Source of the DNA: Epiperipatus broadwayi
Taxonomy: Eukaryota; Onychophora; Udeonychophora; Euonychophora; Peripatidae
Assembly (NCBI GenBank): GCA_028023455.1
Contig: JAQFVV010006255.1
Coordinates: forward strand, 5,690,501 to 5,754,500
Direction of reading: 5' to 3'
Length of the DNA stretch: 64,000 bases
The notes below the pieces were generated by a model. The model was not told where the DNA came from. It did not search any database and was given only the letters and a program-made list of their open reading frames with translations. Of the stretch, positions 45,624-57,656 are shown in pieces; within the stretch, counting starts at the first letter, position 1, and each line of letters opens with the position of its first letter. Both the position numbers and the translations under genes were made by a program.

Positions 45624-46330
45624 TTCACCAATACATTATCTAGTTATCATGCATTTAAAACAAAACATTATAAAAATTATTACAGTTGTTTGCTTTTTAT
45701 TATTAAAAGTAATCTTATCTTACATTTGTATATAAATTTGTACATTTTATATCAGAAAATTGTAATACTGTGTATACTGCATAATATCAGTTGACTTCCA
45801 ATTGCATAAGCTGATTTTATTCAATTTATAATTTATATAAATGAATTCTTTTACAATGCTACACTGTATAAAAATTCCAAGCAACAGTTTTAAACAAAAT
45901 ACTTTAGGACATTATTATTTATTTCATTCTTATTGAAAAAGCATTACATTTTGTTGATATTTTGATATACTGGTCTTTTTAAAATCCCATTGTTATATAA
46001 GTCAATATTAAATAAATATAATGTATATTAAAACATAATTATTAGATTTTTTAATTAAAGAAAGTGTTATCAAACAAAGCCTTGCATCACTTTCTCTGCT
46101 TATTTTCAATATCTGCATTAAAAGCAGTAATTCAGTTTATTTTCTCCAGTCATCTATTATAAGTTTGAGTAATTAATGGACATTAAATGATAGTATTACC
46201 TCCAGATCACTAGATTATTTTTTGGCTATATCAGCGAGGAACAATGGAGTTGTATTTATATATCCATCTGCCATTTTTACTTGTTATACTATTCACACTA
46301 ATAATATGTTTTAATACAAGGCCTGCAGCT

Positions 46331-46570
46331 ATTAAAACAGGCAAAACTCTCCATACAGTAGTGTCACTCAATGCAAGCCACAGTAATCAAAGTATGACAG
46401 AAGGCTTGTGCATAAATCCCTATCTAGTACCTACCCATCCAATATCCCCAGACTAGTTTCTGGCATGTGGCACTAAATAGGGATTTTATGCAGAAACCTT
46501 CTGGCATCCATTGATTACTCTAGTTTGCACTGAGTGGCACTACTGCATGGAGAATTTTGCCTGTTTTAAT
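46331..46570. repeat. Palindromic MITE, copy B (240 bp)
   Basis: The ends ATTAAAACAGGCAAAA and TTTTGCCTGTTTTAAT are perfect 16-bp inverted repeats. The arms continue almost to the centre (CTCCATACAGTAGTGTCACT against AGTGGCACTACTGCATGGAG). It shares its arms with copy A at 25316-25735 but lacks the extra centre. Both are followed by GAAATGGTGATCATGTGATG. Confidence 0.88.
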
Positions 46571-47060
46571 AAGTTATGAGCAAGCATAAGAAATGGTGAT
46601 CATGTGATGCCTGCAACTATGTACTGATTATTCAGTCATAGTAGAAGTATGTGGACATAGAATAAATTATTGCTTATAAGTGATATAAGCATTAAGGATG
46701 CTGAGTAAGAAAAGATTAAAATAAAAGTTATATTATATTATGTTGTGTTGCTTTCAATATCTTAATCCTGATGACATATTCATAGCAGCATAATATAATA
46801 AAACTTGTATTTTGTTTTTCTTATTCAGTGTTCCTAATGCTTATATCAATTACAGTTGTGTAGGAAAAGTTAACCAACATATACAGTATAGCTTGTAGTA
46901 TGTTATATAGTTGATAAAGACTACAAAGTGTATAGTCGAAAGTACTTCTAAAAGAATATAATTTATATAAATTGTACTGTATTTTGATATATATATTGAT
47001 TTGTATATTACATATATTGTGAAACGAATACAGATATCAAACTTTATTATATATATATAT

Positions 47061-47539
47061 ATCAAAACTACCCCAAATCCAAAATTAAACCAGACCAGCA
47101 TAAAAATAATATTAAAACACAACCTAAGGTTTCACTGCTATAAGCAGACTTCTCAAGTGTAAAGAACTACAAAAACTACACAATATATATAATATTAAAA
47201 ACTACCCACAAATCCATTCACTTCCCATCCACCCTTAATATTAAAAGAACTCTTAAATAAGTTAATTGCTTCAGAATAGTAAATTTTCAATAATAAAGAC
47301 TCTTTAATTCTTCTTTTGATTTCATTTCTCTCAAAGAAGACAACCTTAGCTTCATCAAAATCAATAGTGTGGCCTGTATCTTTTTCATGGACATACAAAG
47401 CAGAACTAAGATATCTATTTTTAACTCTTTATTCTTTCATTTAAACTCAAACTACTCTGACCTATGTAAACCTTCTTACAAAATAAACAAGGAATAAAAT
47501 ATACTACACCAGGAATAGTCTTTCTATCAAAAACTTCTT
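47061..47539 (-). repeat. Inverted copy of the Penelope 3' end (left arm)
   Basis: It encodes, on the minus strand, the last 119 residues of the element's protein in part: 47195-47398 is open and identical to the C-terminus from YVHEKDTGHTIDF onward. A 14-bp deletion upstream breaks the frame between the GIY-YIG motif and that piece. It ends with the same 3' UTR, including the hammerhead-like motif at 47128-47160. Confidence 0.9.
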
Positions 47540-47569
47540 ATTATGAAAGGAGATTAATTCAAAGAGAAA

Positions 47570-49162
47570 ATGGATGGAGAATTAAATAATGGTAAATATA
47601 TGTTGTTAGATAAAGATCCAGGTAATTTGATTAAAAGAAAATTGATAGATATTATAAAGAAAATGGTTAATTTAAAATTTTTTAATAGAGTAGATTACTT
47701 AAAATGTTATACTAATAATTTTACATCAGCTAAGATGTTTGTGAATATTAAAACTCATAAAGATGGTTTTACTTTAAGATTTATTTTTGATTTTACAGGT
47801 AGTGTTGTAGAGGGTATTTCTAGATTCTTGAATAATTTTTTAAAACAATTTGTTGATTTTGGTCAGTACACAGTTTCTTCTTCTTTTGAGGCTTTTGATA
47901 AGATTAATAATTTTATAATGGAAAGTAATTGGGTATTTGGAAGTTTAGATATTGAAAATATGTATCAGTCTGTTAATAGGTTAAGCAGTATTGATGTTCT
48001 TTTGTCTGTATTGATTAAGAAAAGTTCTTTATCAAAAAATAAAATTAAGGTAATTAAAGATTTGCTTTTTTTATTGGAAGATTCTATGTATTTTACTTAT
48101 AAAGGTAATTTTTATAAGATTAAGGAAGGGTGGATAATAGGTTATATTATTTCTCCTTTAGTATGTTCAGTTTATATTAGTTTTATGGAAGAGGAAATTA
48201 TTATTAAAAAGAATTGTTTATATGTAAAATTATTTGTCAGATATGTTGATGATTGTTTATTTGTAGTTGAGAATGATAAATTGAAGGAATTTGTAAATGA
48301 GTTTAATTGTTTTGATCCTTCTATAAAATTTGTGTTAGAAGGAGGGGGGTTAGATTTTGGTAAGTTAAAATTTTTAGATCTTTTGGTGATTAGAAATGTA
48401 GAAACTAATTGTTTATTGTGCAGTCATTTAGTTAAAAGTAAAGAATTAAGATCTATAATTAAACCTGATAGCTATCAGTCTGTATCTCATAAAGTAGCTG
48501 CTTTAAGGAATTATTGTCATAGAAATATTAAATTAAATAATTCTAGTGGGGTATCTTTGTTTCAGAAATATCAATTTTATAAAGATTACTTGAGGGTTGG
48601 TTACTCTGATAAATTTGTTAAAAGTATTTTATTTAATAGTAATATTTGTAAGGATGTAAAGGTAAAAGAAAAATATGATTTTATTTCTTTGCCATTTAGA
48701 TTGTCTTCTTATAAAATTGTGTGTAGAAATAGTAAATTGTTTGGAAATAAGAAAATTGCTTGGAATAAGGGTGTTACATTTAATAATTTATTAAATAATA
48801 CAAAAGAAGTTTTTGATAGAAAGACTATTCCTGGTGTAGTATATTTTATTCCTTGTTTATTTTGTAAGAAGGTTTACATAGGTCAGAGTAGTTTGAGTTT
48901 AAATGAAAGAATAAAGGTTCATAAAAGTAGAGTTAAAAATAGATATCTTAGTTCTGCTTTGTATGTCCATGAAAAAGATACAGGCCACACTATTGATTTT
49001 GATGAAGCTAAGGTTGTCTTCTTTGAGAGAAATGAAATCAAAAGAAGAATTAAAGAGTCTTTATTATTGAAAATTTATTATTCTGAAGCAATTAACTTAT
49101 TTAAGAGTTCTTTTAATATTAAGGGTGGATGGGAAGTGAATGGATTTGTGGGTAGTTTTTAA
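47570..49162 (+). CDS. Penelope-like reverse transcriptase with GIY-YIG endonuclease (530 aa)
   Basis: This is a retroelement polymerase fused to a homing-type nuclease. RT features: MFVNIKTHKDGFTLRFIFDF (about residues 63-82), the first catalytic motif SLDIENMYQSV (about 125-135), the GWIIGYIISPLVCSVYISFM segment (the family norm is closer to G-x-x-M-G-S-P-L-S-P, so this is altered), the catalytic YVDD (225-228), and KLKFLDLLVIR. The C-terminus has the nuclease: GVVYF (422-426), C-x-x-C (IPCLFC), YIG (436-438), then SLSLNERIKVH and YVHEKDTGHTIDF. The frame is complete, but the N-terminal 100 or more residues typical of the family are missing because the copy starts at the inverted junction near 47540. 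The ATG at 47570 is simply the first Met. The altered SPLSP motif and truncation make activity doubtful. Confidence 0.92.
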   Translation: MDGELNNGKYMLLDKDPGNLIKRKLIDIIKKMVNLKFFNRVDYLKCYTNNFTSAKMFVNIKTHKDGFTLRFIFDFTGSVVEGISRFLNNFLKQFVDFGQYTVSSSFEAFDKINNFIMESNWVFGSLDIENMYQSVNRLSSIDVLLSVLIKKSSLSKNKIKVIKDLLFLLEDSMYFTYKGNFYKIKEGWIIGYIISPLVCSVYISFMEEEIIIKKNCLYVKLFVRYVDDCLFVVENDKLKEFVNEFNCFDPSIKFVLEGGGLDFGKLKFLDLLVIRNVETNCLLCSHLVKSKELRSIIKPDSYQSVSHKVAALRNYCHRNIKLNNSSGVSLFQKYQFYKDYLRVGYSDKFVKSILFNSNICKDVKVKEKYDFISLPFRLSSYKIVCRNSKLFGNKKIAWNKGVTFNNLLNNTKEVFDRKTIPGVVYFIPCLFCKKVYIGQSSLSLNERIKVHKSRVKNRYLSSALYVHEKDTGHTIDFDEAKVVFFERNEIKRRIKESLLLKIYYSEAINLFKSSFNIKGGWEVNGFVGSF

Positions 49163-49296
49163 TATTATATATATTGTGTAGTTTTTGTAGTTCTTTACAC
49201 TTGAGAAGTCTGCTTGTAGCAGTGAAACCTTAGGTTGTGTTTTAATATTATTTTTATGCTGGTCTGGTTTAATTTTGGATTTGGGGTAGTTTTGAT
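48804..49296 (+). repeat. 3' end of the Penelope element (right arm)
   Basis: This arm covers codons 412-530, the stop at 49160-49162 and a 134-bp 3' UTR. The UTR holds ACTTGAGAAGTCTGCTTGTA, then GCAGTGAAACC (49199-49229), with a CTGC/GCAG stem. Confidence 0.9.
49199..49229 (+). ncRNA. Hammerhead-like motif in the Penelope 3' UTR (degenerate)
   Basis: TTGAGAA, stem CTGC-TTGTA-GCAG, then TGAAAC reproduces the order CTGANGA, stem II, GAAA of a hammerhead core, with changes at the first C and at the G of GA. An inverted copy is at 47128-47160. Self-cleavage is unlikely with those changes. I call it a relic. Confidence 0.4.
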
Positions 49297-49442
49297 TTTA
49301 TATTGACTAGTTTAGCTTTATGCTTGTAATGTTTATATATATATATGATTGTTTGTTTATTTAATTAAAACAAACGAATTTTTTTCAAATTATTTAATAA
49401 TTTTTTCTATTGAAGATGTTAACTGAAGTCTTTTTTTTGTAG

Positions 49443-49536
49443 TCTAAATGAAACAGTAGGAAAAAATAATATGGTTTGTGATTTATTGCAAAGGTTACGA
49501 AGTAATGTTGATTCTATAGTACAGCTGAACCATCAA
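49443..49536 (+). CDS. Coiled-coil gene, exon 10
   Basis: This 94-nt exon enters in phase 2 and leaves in phase 0. Its first base completes a Ser codon, and 31 residues follow, from LNETVGKNNMVCDLLQ to SIVQLNHQ. The acceptor TTTTTTGTAG ends at 49442 and the donor GTAAGC is at 49537. It has exactly the size and phase pattern of exon 8, though the two sequences are not obviously alike. The exon begins 146 nt after the right end of the Penelope-like element. Confidence 0.86.
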
Positions 49537-52500
49537 GTAAGCCTATTTTGATTGTATTATAAACTTTTATTTTAATTACATGTTTGTGATTTTCATTTTA
49601 TGAATCTTGGTAAAGAAAAATCATTATCTCAAGATGAATCTCAATGTATCGGTGATCATGATAAGCTTCAAAATATGAATTGCAATTGGTGGCCAGCTAC
49701 CTCCAATGATGATCAAGTTTATCTCTGATTTGTTCACAATATTCTTGATCAGTGATCCTGTTGAATATAATTACTGTATAATATTTTGCTGATGAATATG
49801 TTAAAATGATGGGAAAAGAAGCTAAAGTGTGTGTTTTTTGTATGCATTGATTTTAAAATACAGAGAAGAAATATATAAGAACTAACAAAAAGAGTGAAAC
49901 AACAACATAAATTATTTATCAAACTCATGTAAAGAGTAAGAAGATTAATTTTTATACTTCAGAACAAAATAATCATGCATTTGCACTTAATTAAGATGTG
50001 CATTAATGGTGTTATCATTCTGGATAATTTAAAAGGTAATTTTTCAACATTTCCAACCATGACTTTTCCAGGTAAAAGAAAAGGCAATTAGCTACCTATT
50101 AATTATGTAGAAAGAAAGGCTTATGAATATGCTTTTTTTTACACATAATTAAATTAAGAAAGATATAGAATAAAGCGCCTATTGCTGATTTTGGACAATC
50201 AAAAAATCATAATAAGCATCTTGATCATCTTTTGATGTTCCAGATACTTCACTAACTTCTCTTCCCTCTCCTAACATATCTAAGACTTTTTCATTTTCCA
50301 TAATTTATATCAGATTTGCATTTATGACTTTATTTTAGAAAAGAAAAAACATGATTTTCCTCCTCCTCAGTTCAATATCTCAGATCACATGAAATGAACA
50401 ACTTGTTTTCTCTTCTATGCTTTATATGCTGAACCCTACAAATTAATTAAATCCCTACTCACACACATTTCAACTCATGTAATATACTCTTTTAATATAA
50501 AATAGTGCAATATTACTTCTCAATAATGATTGATTCACCTATTCACAATATTATCATCCCAAACTAATGTATATAAATTTATTTATTTATTTTAAAAAAA
50601 TTCAATTTATATTGTGTACAACATAGTATTAATGTCATGACTGTGCTCCAAAGGCTTTGTGTTATGTTATCGTCAACACATTCAAATAGTAAGCATTATT
50701 GTTGTCCATATATGTTTTAAAATAACTAAGACACAATACCTTCAATAAAATAAGCTAACTACAAATACCTTTCATTATTTATTTTACATTTACTTCTTGA
50801 GAAGAACTTAATAATATTTATTAGTAATAAGCCTATATTTTTTTACATTTTACTAACATATAGCACATATTTATTGCTTTTAAAATCACAAACATAAACT
50901 CTTATTTTTATTATTATATGGTAAGTCCAGGCATCATAATCTGGTACTTTGGCTTTACAAGCCCATTTTGGCATATCTATAAAACATTTTATTTATAAGC
51001 ATTTTACAACATTGCTATTTCTCAATTCATGTATTCTTACACCTCTATTTTTCAGAAAACCATTTGACAACTCACTCCAAATTCAAACCCTTAACAAAGC
51101 ACAATTACAAATTTAAAAATTATCTCTAGAGTCATTACTCTGTTTAATCTAATACTAGTGTACACAAAAATAACTGATATTAATTGTGATCATTGATCAA
51201 ATATTCTGATTTTATCTATCTATTATTATACAACTTTAAATCTCTCATGGGTCATGGATAAATACTCAAACCCTTGTTGGGCAGCCAAATGTAAAGGAAT
51301 TACATCATAAATATTATACCCCATGAATTTGGGCAAACTAAATGTGAATGAAACTAATCTCTAAGATGTATAAGAACAATGATAATGAAGCAAAATTATC
51401 TCATGAATAGCAATATTTCCTTCTATGGAAGTTGGATGAGTTAAATGTAAAATGAAAACTAATAAATACTGCCAAAATGTAAAATTAAAATAAGTGCTGT
51501 TCACTTAATAGCTTGCATATATGGGTAATCAATATAACTGAGCATGATTAGCTGGCCATGCAAGTACTCATAGATTTGGGCAACCATATAAAATAAATAA
51601 ATCATGAATCAACAGGTTTTTTCAACTTATATACTAAATATTTGGGCAATCAAAATATATTGCATAAATGTTATACTTAGGCAGCTAAATATATAAGCAA
51701 TAAATAGACAAATAAATATGTTGATCCACAAATATCTCATTGATAATTCAAATTTATATCTATAGTGAATTTATAAAAGTTGTAAGGCACCTATGAATTT
51801 CCATAATGAGTATCCTGCCTGGCAAAAAATATACAATTCAATAAATGATGACTTATATAATGATAAAGTGTAGTGTGGGATGCACAATGAATTATCTTAA
51901 TTGTAGAATAAATGATATAATAAAACAATTTATAATGATTGATGCACTAGGCAAATCAAAATACCTAAGTTAATAATAATAATATAAATTTATTGAGATA
52001 AGCATTAACTTATTGAGGTGAGTAAAATACAGATTACAATTCTAATTTACCAATTGCTATCTAATATCTATCATATTTTATAAGTCTTCCCCCCTTCACT
52101 TTTATTTTTATGATTGCAATTGATAGATGTGATATACATTTAAATTATAAAGCATACAGTTGTAAAAGGGTTAATTATAAATTCTTTAAACAAAGCAATA
52201 AAAAAAACTTTAATGTATTTTTTTTAAAAAAATGCCAAGTAGGTAATACTAATGGAAATTAGTAATAAAAACAAAACTTTAATAAATGTTTACCATTAAA
52301 CTTGTCATCATATTTTTTCTTTTTTTATAAAAGAAACTTATCTGACTGTTAAGATTTTTATTAGTTTCTGTTACCACAATTTTTCATATGTATGATTTCA
52401 GCTGATAATCCATTATTCATTGACTTTAGCAAACACAAACATAGGGATTCATAAGCAATTTAAATCATTAGATGATATCCAATTATTATTCCTTTTGATA

Positions 52501-53633
52501 TTACAGTCCAAGTTGAATTCAATTCTTAACTTTATGATGGGCAGCATAGCATTTGTGATATCCATTTTGTTTTAATTACAAAGATATCTATTTCTAACCC
52601 ATGCCCCCTCTCTCCAAGTTGTTTTATTCATGGTCCATATTTCTTTGCTATATGTTTCAAATATATTTATAAAAGTAAAGTAAAATAAACACAAAATTTT
52701 AAACAAAAGACAGTATGTGTGTTCTACTTGCTGAAATCATTTCTATAACTATGGCAACACAAAATATAATCTTTTTCTTTTTTAAACACTGATTTGTGCT
52801 CATATGATTCTCTTCCTTCTAATTTTAATAAGGCATTTATATCATTCAGCAATAATTTAAACTAAAATATTTCATTTTAAAATTTAATAAATAAATGGTT
52901 CATTTATTTCAGATTCTTTCAAAATAATAAATATTTTTATTTATTAAAAAGATAACCTTTAATTGTTTTCTTTCTTTAGCTATTTATACACTAGAAAGAA
53001 GCTATAGATGGCAATATGTATACATCACAATATAAATAATCAATGCACATAATAAATATAATTCATAGAAACATTTTAATTTTTAATATTAATCAAACAA
53101 TAAATAAACTATAATTTATTTATTATCCAATGTTTAAAATTTAAATATTACTGTATATGTATATATAAGTGTGTATAATATTTATCTCTGAAGATGTAGC
53201 TTTTTTATTTACACATTTTTTATATCACATTAATTTTGAATAAATCTTTTTGTATCATCTAAAAATCAAAGAATATATTTTATAGCAATATATGGTTTCA
53301 CTTAATATATTCTTAATTTACACACTCCTAAATGCTTGTTTGTTGTTTTTTGTACTAAACCATTGACCCTTTTCTAAAAAAAAAATGTTTTTCATAGAAA
53401 AAGTATTTAATATAGTTCTGTGCTTTTAATATATAAATATGTTAATTTTGTATTAAGATCCTAGTTATTTTATATGTTTTCTAATTTATGTATTTTTATT
53501 ATTATTATTTTGTTACTAATTATTTATAATTTTCTGTCAACTTCATTCCAAATTAGGAATTTTAAAGATTTTTTTGAATTCAGATTTTAAGTGATAGATA
53601 ATTATTCACCATGTATTGTGTTTTTTTTTTTAG
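49537..53633 (+). other. Intron 10 (4.1 kb)
   Basis: AT-rich intron. Apart from the imprecise repeats at 51270-51990 I see no element, exon or RNA gene. Confidence 0.6.
51270..51990 (+). repeat. Degenerate tandem repeats
   Basis: A loose unit of roughly 60-90 bp recurs. It combines GGGCAACCA or GGGCARCTAAATGT with CATAAATATTATAC or ATAAATCATGAAT (for example at about 51279, 51333, 51575, 51650, 51682). The copies are too diverged to give an exact period. Confidence 0.4.
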
Positions 53634-53822
53634 CTAAGCACAGTTCAGAGGGAAAAGGTTCATTTGGAAGACAAATTAAAGCAAGAAATAATAACTAGAA
53701 AAACTTTGGAATCTAAGTTGGAATTGAAGGAACAAACTATTGCGACTCTTCAAACAAATCTTTCAATAACACAATTAAGATCTGGAGTACATCATAAAGA
53801 GTCATCTCCTGATGTGACTGCA
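53634..53822 (+). CDS. Coiled-coil gene, exon 11
   Basis: This 189-nt exon is phase 0 at both ends and encodes 63 residues, from LSTVQREKVHLEDKL to HHKESSPDVTA. The acceptor is T10-AG ending at 53633 and the donor GTAAGT is at 53823 (consensus). The first 45 residues or so are charged coiled coil with L/I at heptad spacing. The last 15 are polar (HHKESSPDVTA) and look like a linker. Confidence 0.9.
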
Positions 53823-54769
53823 GTAAGTTCTTGCATATAATTTTAACTATATGATAAGATTTGGGATACTAGATAAAAAATAAATAACTATTTTGAATTA
53901 TTTTTGCAAAGTGTTTTAACATGTATTATTTTACTGCTCAATAAAGTTGGTTTATATTATATTTTAGTTTTCATTTCATCAATGTCAACCTCTGATCATG
54001 ATAGCAAAGTAATAACTCTAGTCATATGAACTCTGAAATAAATACAATCTTTAAAACTGAAGAAATTCTACAAATAGCTTGCTTTGACTTTTATGAATTG
54101 TTACTACTTTCTAATTTGCAAGATATAGACCATGGAGATAATATCAAACGGAAAAACATTTTTATACTGTATGTTAATTCAAAGCTATATTTAATTAATA
54201 AAAAAAAAACTTGATTATTCACTGCATTTCCCCCTCCTCCCCAGCAATGTCAAACTCAGCACATAGTTAAATAATTTTAAATACAATTCTCCATAATTAA
54301 ATAACATACTTTAAATATTTTAATTAATATATTGAAAGAAAATGAAAATCTAATTTATTTTGACTATTTGCCCTTCTCAGACAGATTCTTATTTTTTTTA
54401 TACAATTTTACTGCATTTCAAAAAAAAACCATCGGATAGGAAAAAATAACATGTAAATATTGATATATTTAAAATTTAAAAAAAGTTATTTTTATTCTTA
54501 AACATTTATTTTCAAATGCTTTTATTTAAATTAGAAATTCTGTTTATTTGTTGGTTTATTTGGATCAAATCATATAATCTATTTTTAACATATTTTCATT
54601 GAATCAACTTTTTTCTGTATGTGATGGGAATTAATGATAATGCAATATTCAGGGATGTCCTGTTAATAGTTTACACAATGTTGAAATTATTTTAGAAAGT
54701 TTTCAGTGATACATAATAGATGGCGCTATCTCTGAAAAAATACATTTTTATTGAATTTCATGATTAATT

Positions 54770-56200
54770 CACCAAAAAGCATTTACTGTTAATTCAAATA
54801 GGAAAAGAAGTGTAGGATGAAATCTTATTTTTTCTCGATCACATATTAGGATTAATTCCTTATCAGGATCATAATGAGCCAACTCTCTAGATTCTACAAT
54901 TAATTTTTTTTAGTTTCCCCAACTCTATTGTGCTTTTTGTCCAGCAACCTATACAGTGGCACTTGGCCATCTCTGATTTGTTATCAAAAAAGTTCTTAAA
55001 GCATGTAATTCTTTTTTATTTGCCAGCTGAAATGTGTTTACAATTGTTTTATATTTTCCAAAAAAACAATCCTTTCTTTATTTTAAATTCAAAAAATTTT
55101 AGTTCATGGATTGTGTAGTGACACTCATCAAGGCTTATTCTAATACCCAAGTCCAATAATTTCCTTGTAACTCTCATTTAACTATTTTATATTTTTCCAT
55201 ATGTCTATAAAATTGGCAAAGCATGGGATCACATCTTCAATTTGCACAGACTGATGTGCAACCCTTTGAAAAATTGTTGGAGCTGTTGCTGTTCCAAATG
55301 ATGAAAGTTTTTGACATTATAGAGTTCCTTATGTATAATCCACATTAACCATTCCACAATTTCATAATCTACAGGTATCTGTAGGTATGCTTGCTGAGGT
55401 CAACTATTGAGAATATTTTTCCTTTAGCTAATGATACTAAGATTTGTTTAATGGATAGGGCTGGATAATTATCTTATTGTTCAGGATGTATTTATATTCC
55501 CCATTATTTCTTATGACTATCACAATGGAGTTGCCCATTCTTATGATGAGATCTGTTCAATCACTCTTTTAACTGTAGTAGCTCCAATTACTGTACTACC
55601 TTTTCTTTCCGCACAAATGGGATTTGCCTACTTTATATGAAATGTGGTATAATTAACTTATCTATCTGTAAATTAATTGGATGGCCATTGTATTTACCTA
55701 TACCTGCCTAAAATATCTTTGGATAATCTCTCTTTCATGTTTCTATACAGTTATTATTTGATATTTATTTGTTTGCATTACTGCTTAGTGCAGGATTTAA
55801 ACCAAACTACCTAGTATCTCTCTTTCATTGTTTCTATAGTGGTAACTGTATACACCCCCCCCCTTTGTATTTACTTTTGCCTGTCCAAGCATGTTTATAA
55901 TTTTTCATTGGTAATCATATATCTTTTTTATGCTTATTTATCCTATTCCAGTTCTTAAATGATGATATAGTAAATCTGAATCTATTTCTAGTTTGATTTA
56001 CATACCATTTATTTTTTCTAAATCTGCAAATACTGATGCTGTACACCTATTTTTAATAGTTTTGACTCTGAATTTTTCCTTTTTTATTTGGCTCTTTACT
56101 TTTACCCAGACTAAATTTGAATCTGACAGTCTTCTAACTCATTTTATTTTAACCTAAGTCATATGTTCCTTCCTTTGAACTTATATATCTTTTAAATGAC
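54770..56200 (-). pseudogene. Ty3/gypsy pol relic (protease, RT, start of RNase H)
   Basis: On the minus strand, across many stops and frameshifts, the order of a gypsy pol can be read. A protease-like stretch (LEIDSD where D-T/S-G is expected) lies near 55990. RT pieces are a SEWATP segment near 55520, QQAYLQIPVD near 55380 and a Gly/Thr/Ala-rich segment corresponding to the region before PxxFQ near 55280. An RNase-H-like start, AHYDPDKELILICD, lies near 54860. No LTR of its own could be found next to it. It is long dead and reads antisense to the host gene. The identification rests on several short motifs in the right order. Confidence 0.72.
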
Positions 56201-56302
56201 CAGCATCTTGCCTTTATGTTACCCTATTTACTGTTACTTTTATTAATAAAAAAAATATTTTTTGTTAAATTAAAATTATATTTGAAAAATAAAGTATTAT
56301 AT

Positions 56303-57656
56303 TGTAACGTTTATTTATATACATTGCAAATATATTGGTATTTGGTAAAAGCTAAAAAATAAAAGTAAATTTAGATTTTTTTTTGACTAATTTTTTTTTT
56401 AAAAAAATAATGTACAATGAAAGTTAAATTTTTCTTTCATATTTTTTTTTACTTAACTGGAAATAAAAGTAGAATTAGAGAGAACAAAAGAATTCCAAAA
56501 GCAAGTAAAAAGACAAGCTAAAAGAAAAATATTTTAGCTAATTAAACATGGCCGAAAAACTTGATAAAAAAAAATGAGAACTTAGTAATTGAAAAATGAT
56601 AAAGACTGTATAAGATTATAAACACAAAACGCCATGATATTAGCATGTGCAGAAGTCCGACAACGGGACCTCTAGTATAAAAAGGAGGGATTCGGTTGGA
56701 GGAACGTCTTGGTTTAGCTGATATTCTTTTGGTTGGTTTTGGATTAAAGAATCCAGACCACTCTACGATGAAAAAGTTATTCATACGAGAGTAGACCGGA
56801 GCTTTAGCTGACATCATTACCGATGGACACCAGAGAAGCTTACGCGACTAGCCTATGGAACCAGCACCAAGATCAACTAATAATCAAAGGCCGTGAGCTC
56901 AATTCAACCCCGAAAAACTATGCATAGTTATCTACAACCTTCGTGAATTCACAAAACTTACCGGTAAGTTAAGACTACTTATTCCTGATTGTGACAAAAT
57001 TAAGTGTTTGCAAACAAGTCTTAAAATAATCCCGATAGAGACTTTCATTTTTTCTATACAAGAGACTTTTGTTTATACCAGAACTTTTTAATTAATTATT
57101 TTATTTTATTGATTGTGTCATATTTGAATTAATATGTGTTCTCTCTGATTTACTTGATTAGGAATTCTCATTTTAACTTAAACAGATGTTTAATCTGTTA
57201 TAATAATAAAAATATTTCTAATATCAATTTTCATTTGTCCGTTATTAATAATAGTTATTATTTTTTTAGTATTAAATTTATTATTAGTTTAATAAGATTT
57301 AAAACGGAATTTACCTTGCCAATATGTTTAAACAAGCCCAGGAATAATAATCAAAAAGGAGAAAATAATTCTCGTTACGGTATGATGTAATACCGATTAG
57401 TTTAAAAGTATTTTTTTTTTATTTGTGAGATGTTATATGACGATTTCAGCGAATTCTTAGGAATTCTGGCGCCCAGATTAAATAAATTAAAAGCTGATTT
57501 CGTCAATAGCACAATTCTCAACAATTAATAGGCCGAGTTGATCAGGAAATATAGCTATGTTTTTAGAATAGAAATATAACTTTCTTCTTTTTTGACATAG
57601 CTTGATCAACTCACGTGCAGTTTATATTAGCGTGTAGAGGCCTAGCAAAACGGAAA
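56303..57656 (+). repeat. Left LTR of the inverted pair
   Basis: It carries TATAAAAA at 56676-56683 in the conserved promoter context, ACTTACCGGTAAG (possible splice donor, about 56958-56970) and the end GAGGCCTAGCAAAACGGAAA. The last roughly nine bases of the LTR are missing. Confidence 0.85.

Larger units (their letters stand above)
47061..49296 (+). mobile_element. Penelope-like element with inverted copy of its own 3' end
   Basis: This 2.2-kb element consists of a left arm (47061-47539) that is an inverted copy of the element's 3' end, a 1.26-kb core with the RT, and the proper 3' end (48804-49296). The left arm differs by one 14-bp deletion (within the segment matching about 48918-48932) and very few substitutions. 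The RT ORF begins directly after the inverted arm and lacks the N-terminal part usual for the family, so the insertion is 5'-truncated and inverted, a typical Penelope outcome. It is flanked by AT repeat on the left. Confidence 0.9.
44656..49442 (+). other. Intron 9 (4.8 kb)
   Basis: It holds the tRNA-like sequence at 45553, the palindromic MITE at 46331 and the Penelope-like element at 47061-49296. In 44656-45540, 45630-46330 and 46571-47060 I see only AT-rich intron, with a G9 run at about 45093. Confidence 0.6.
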
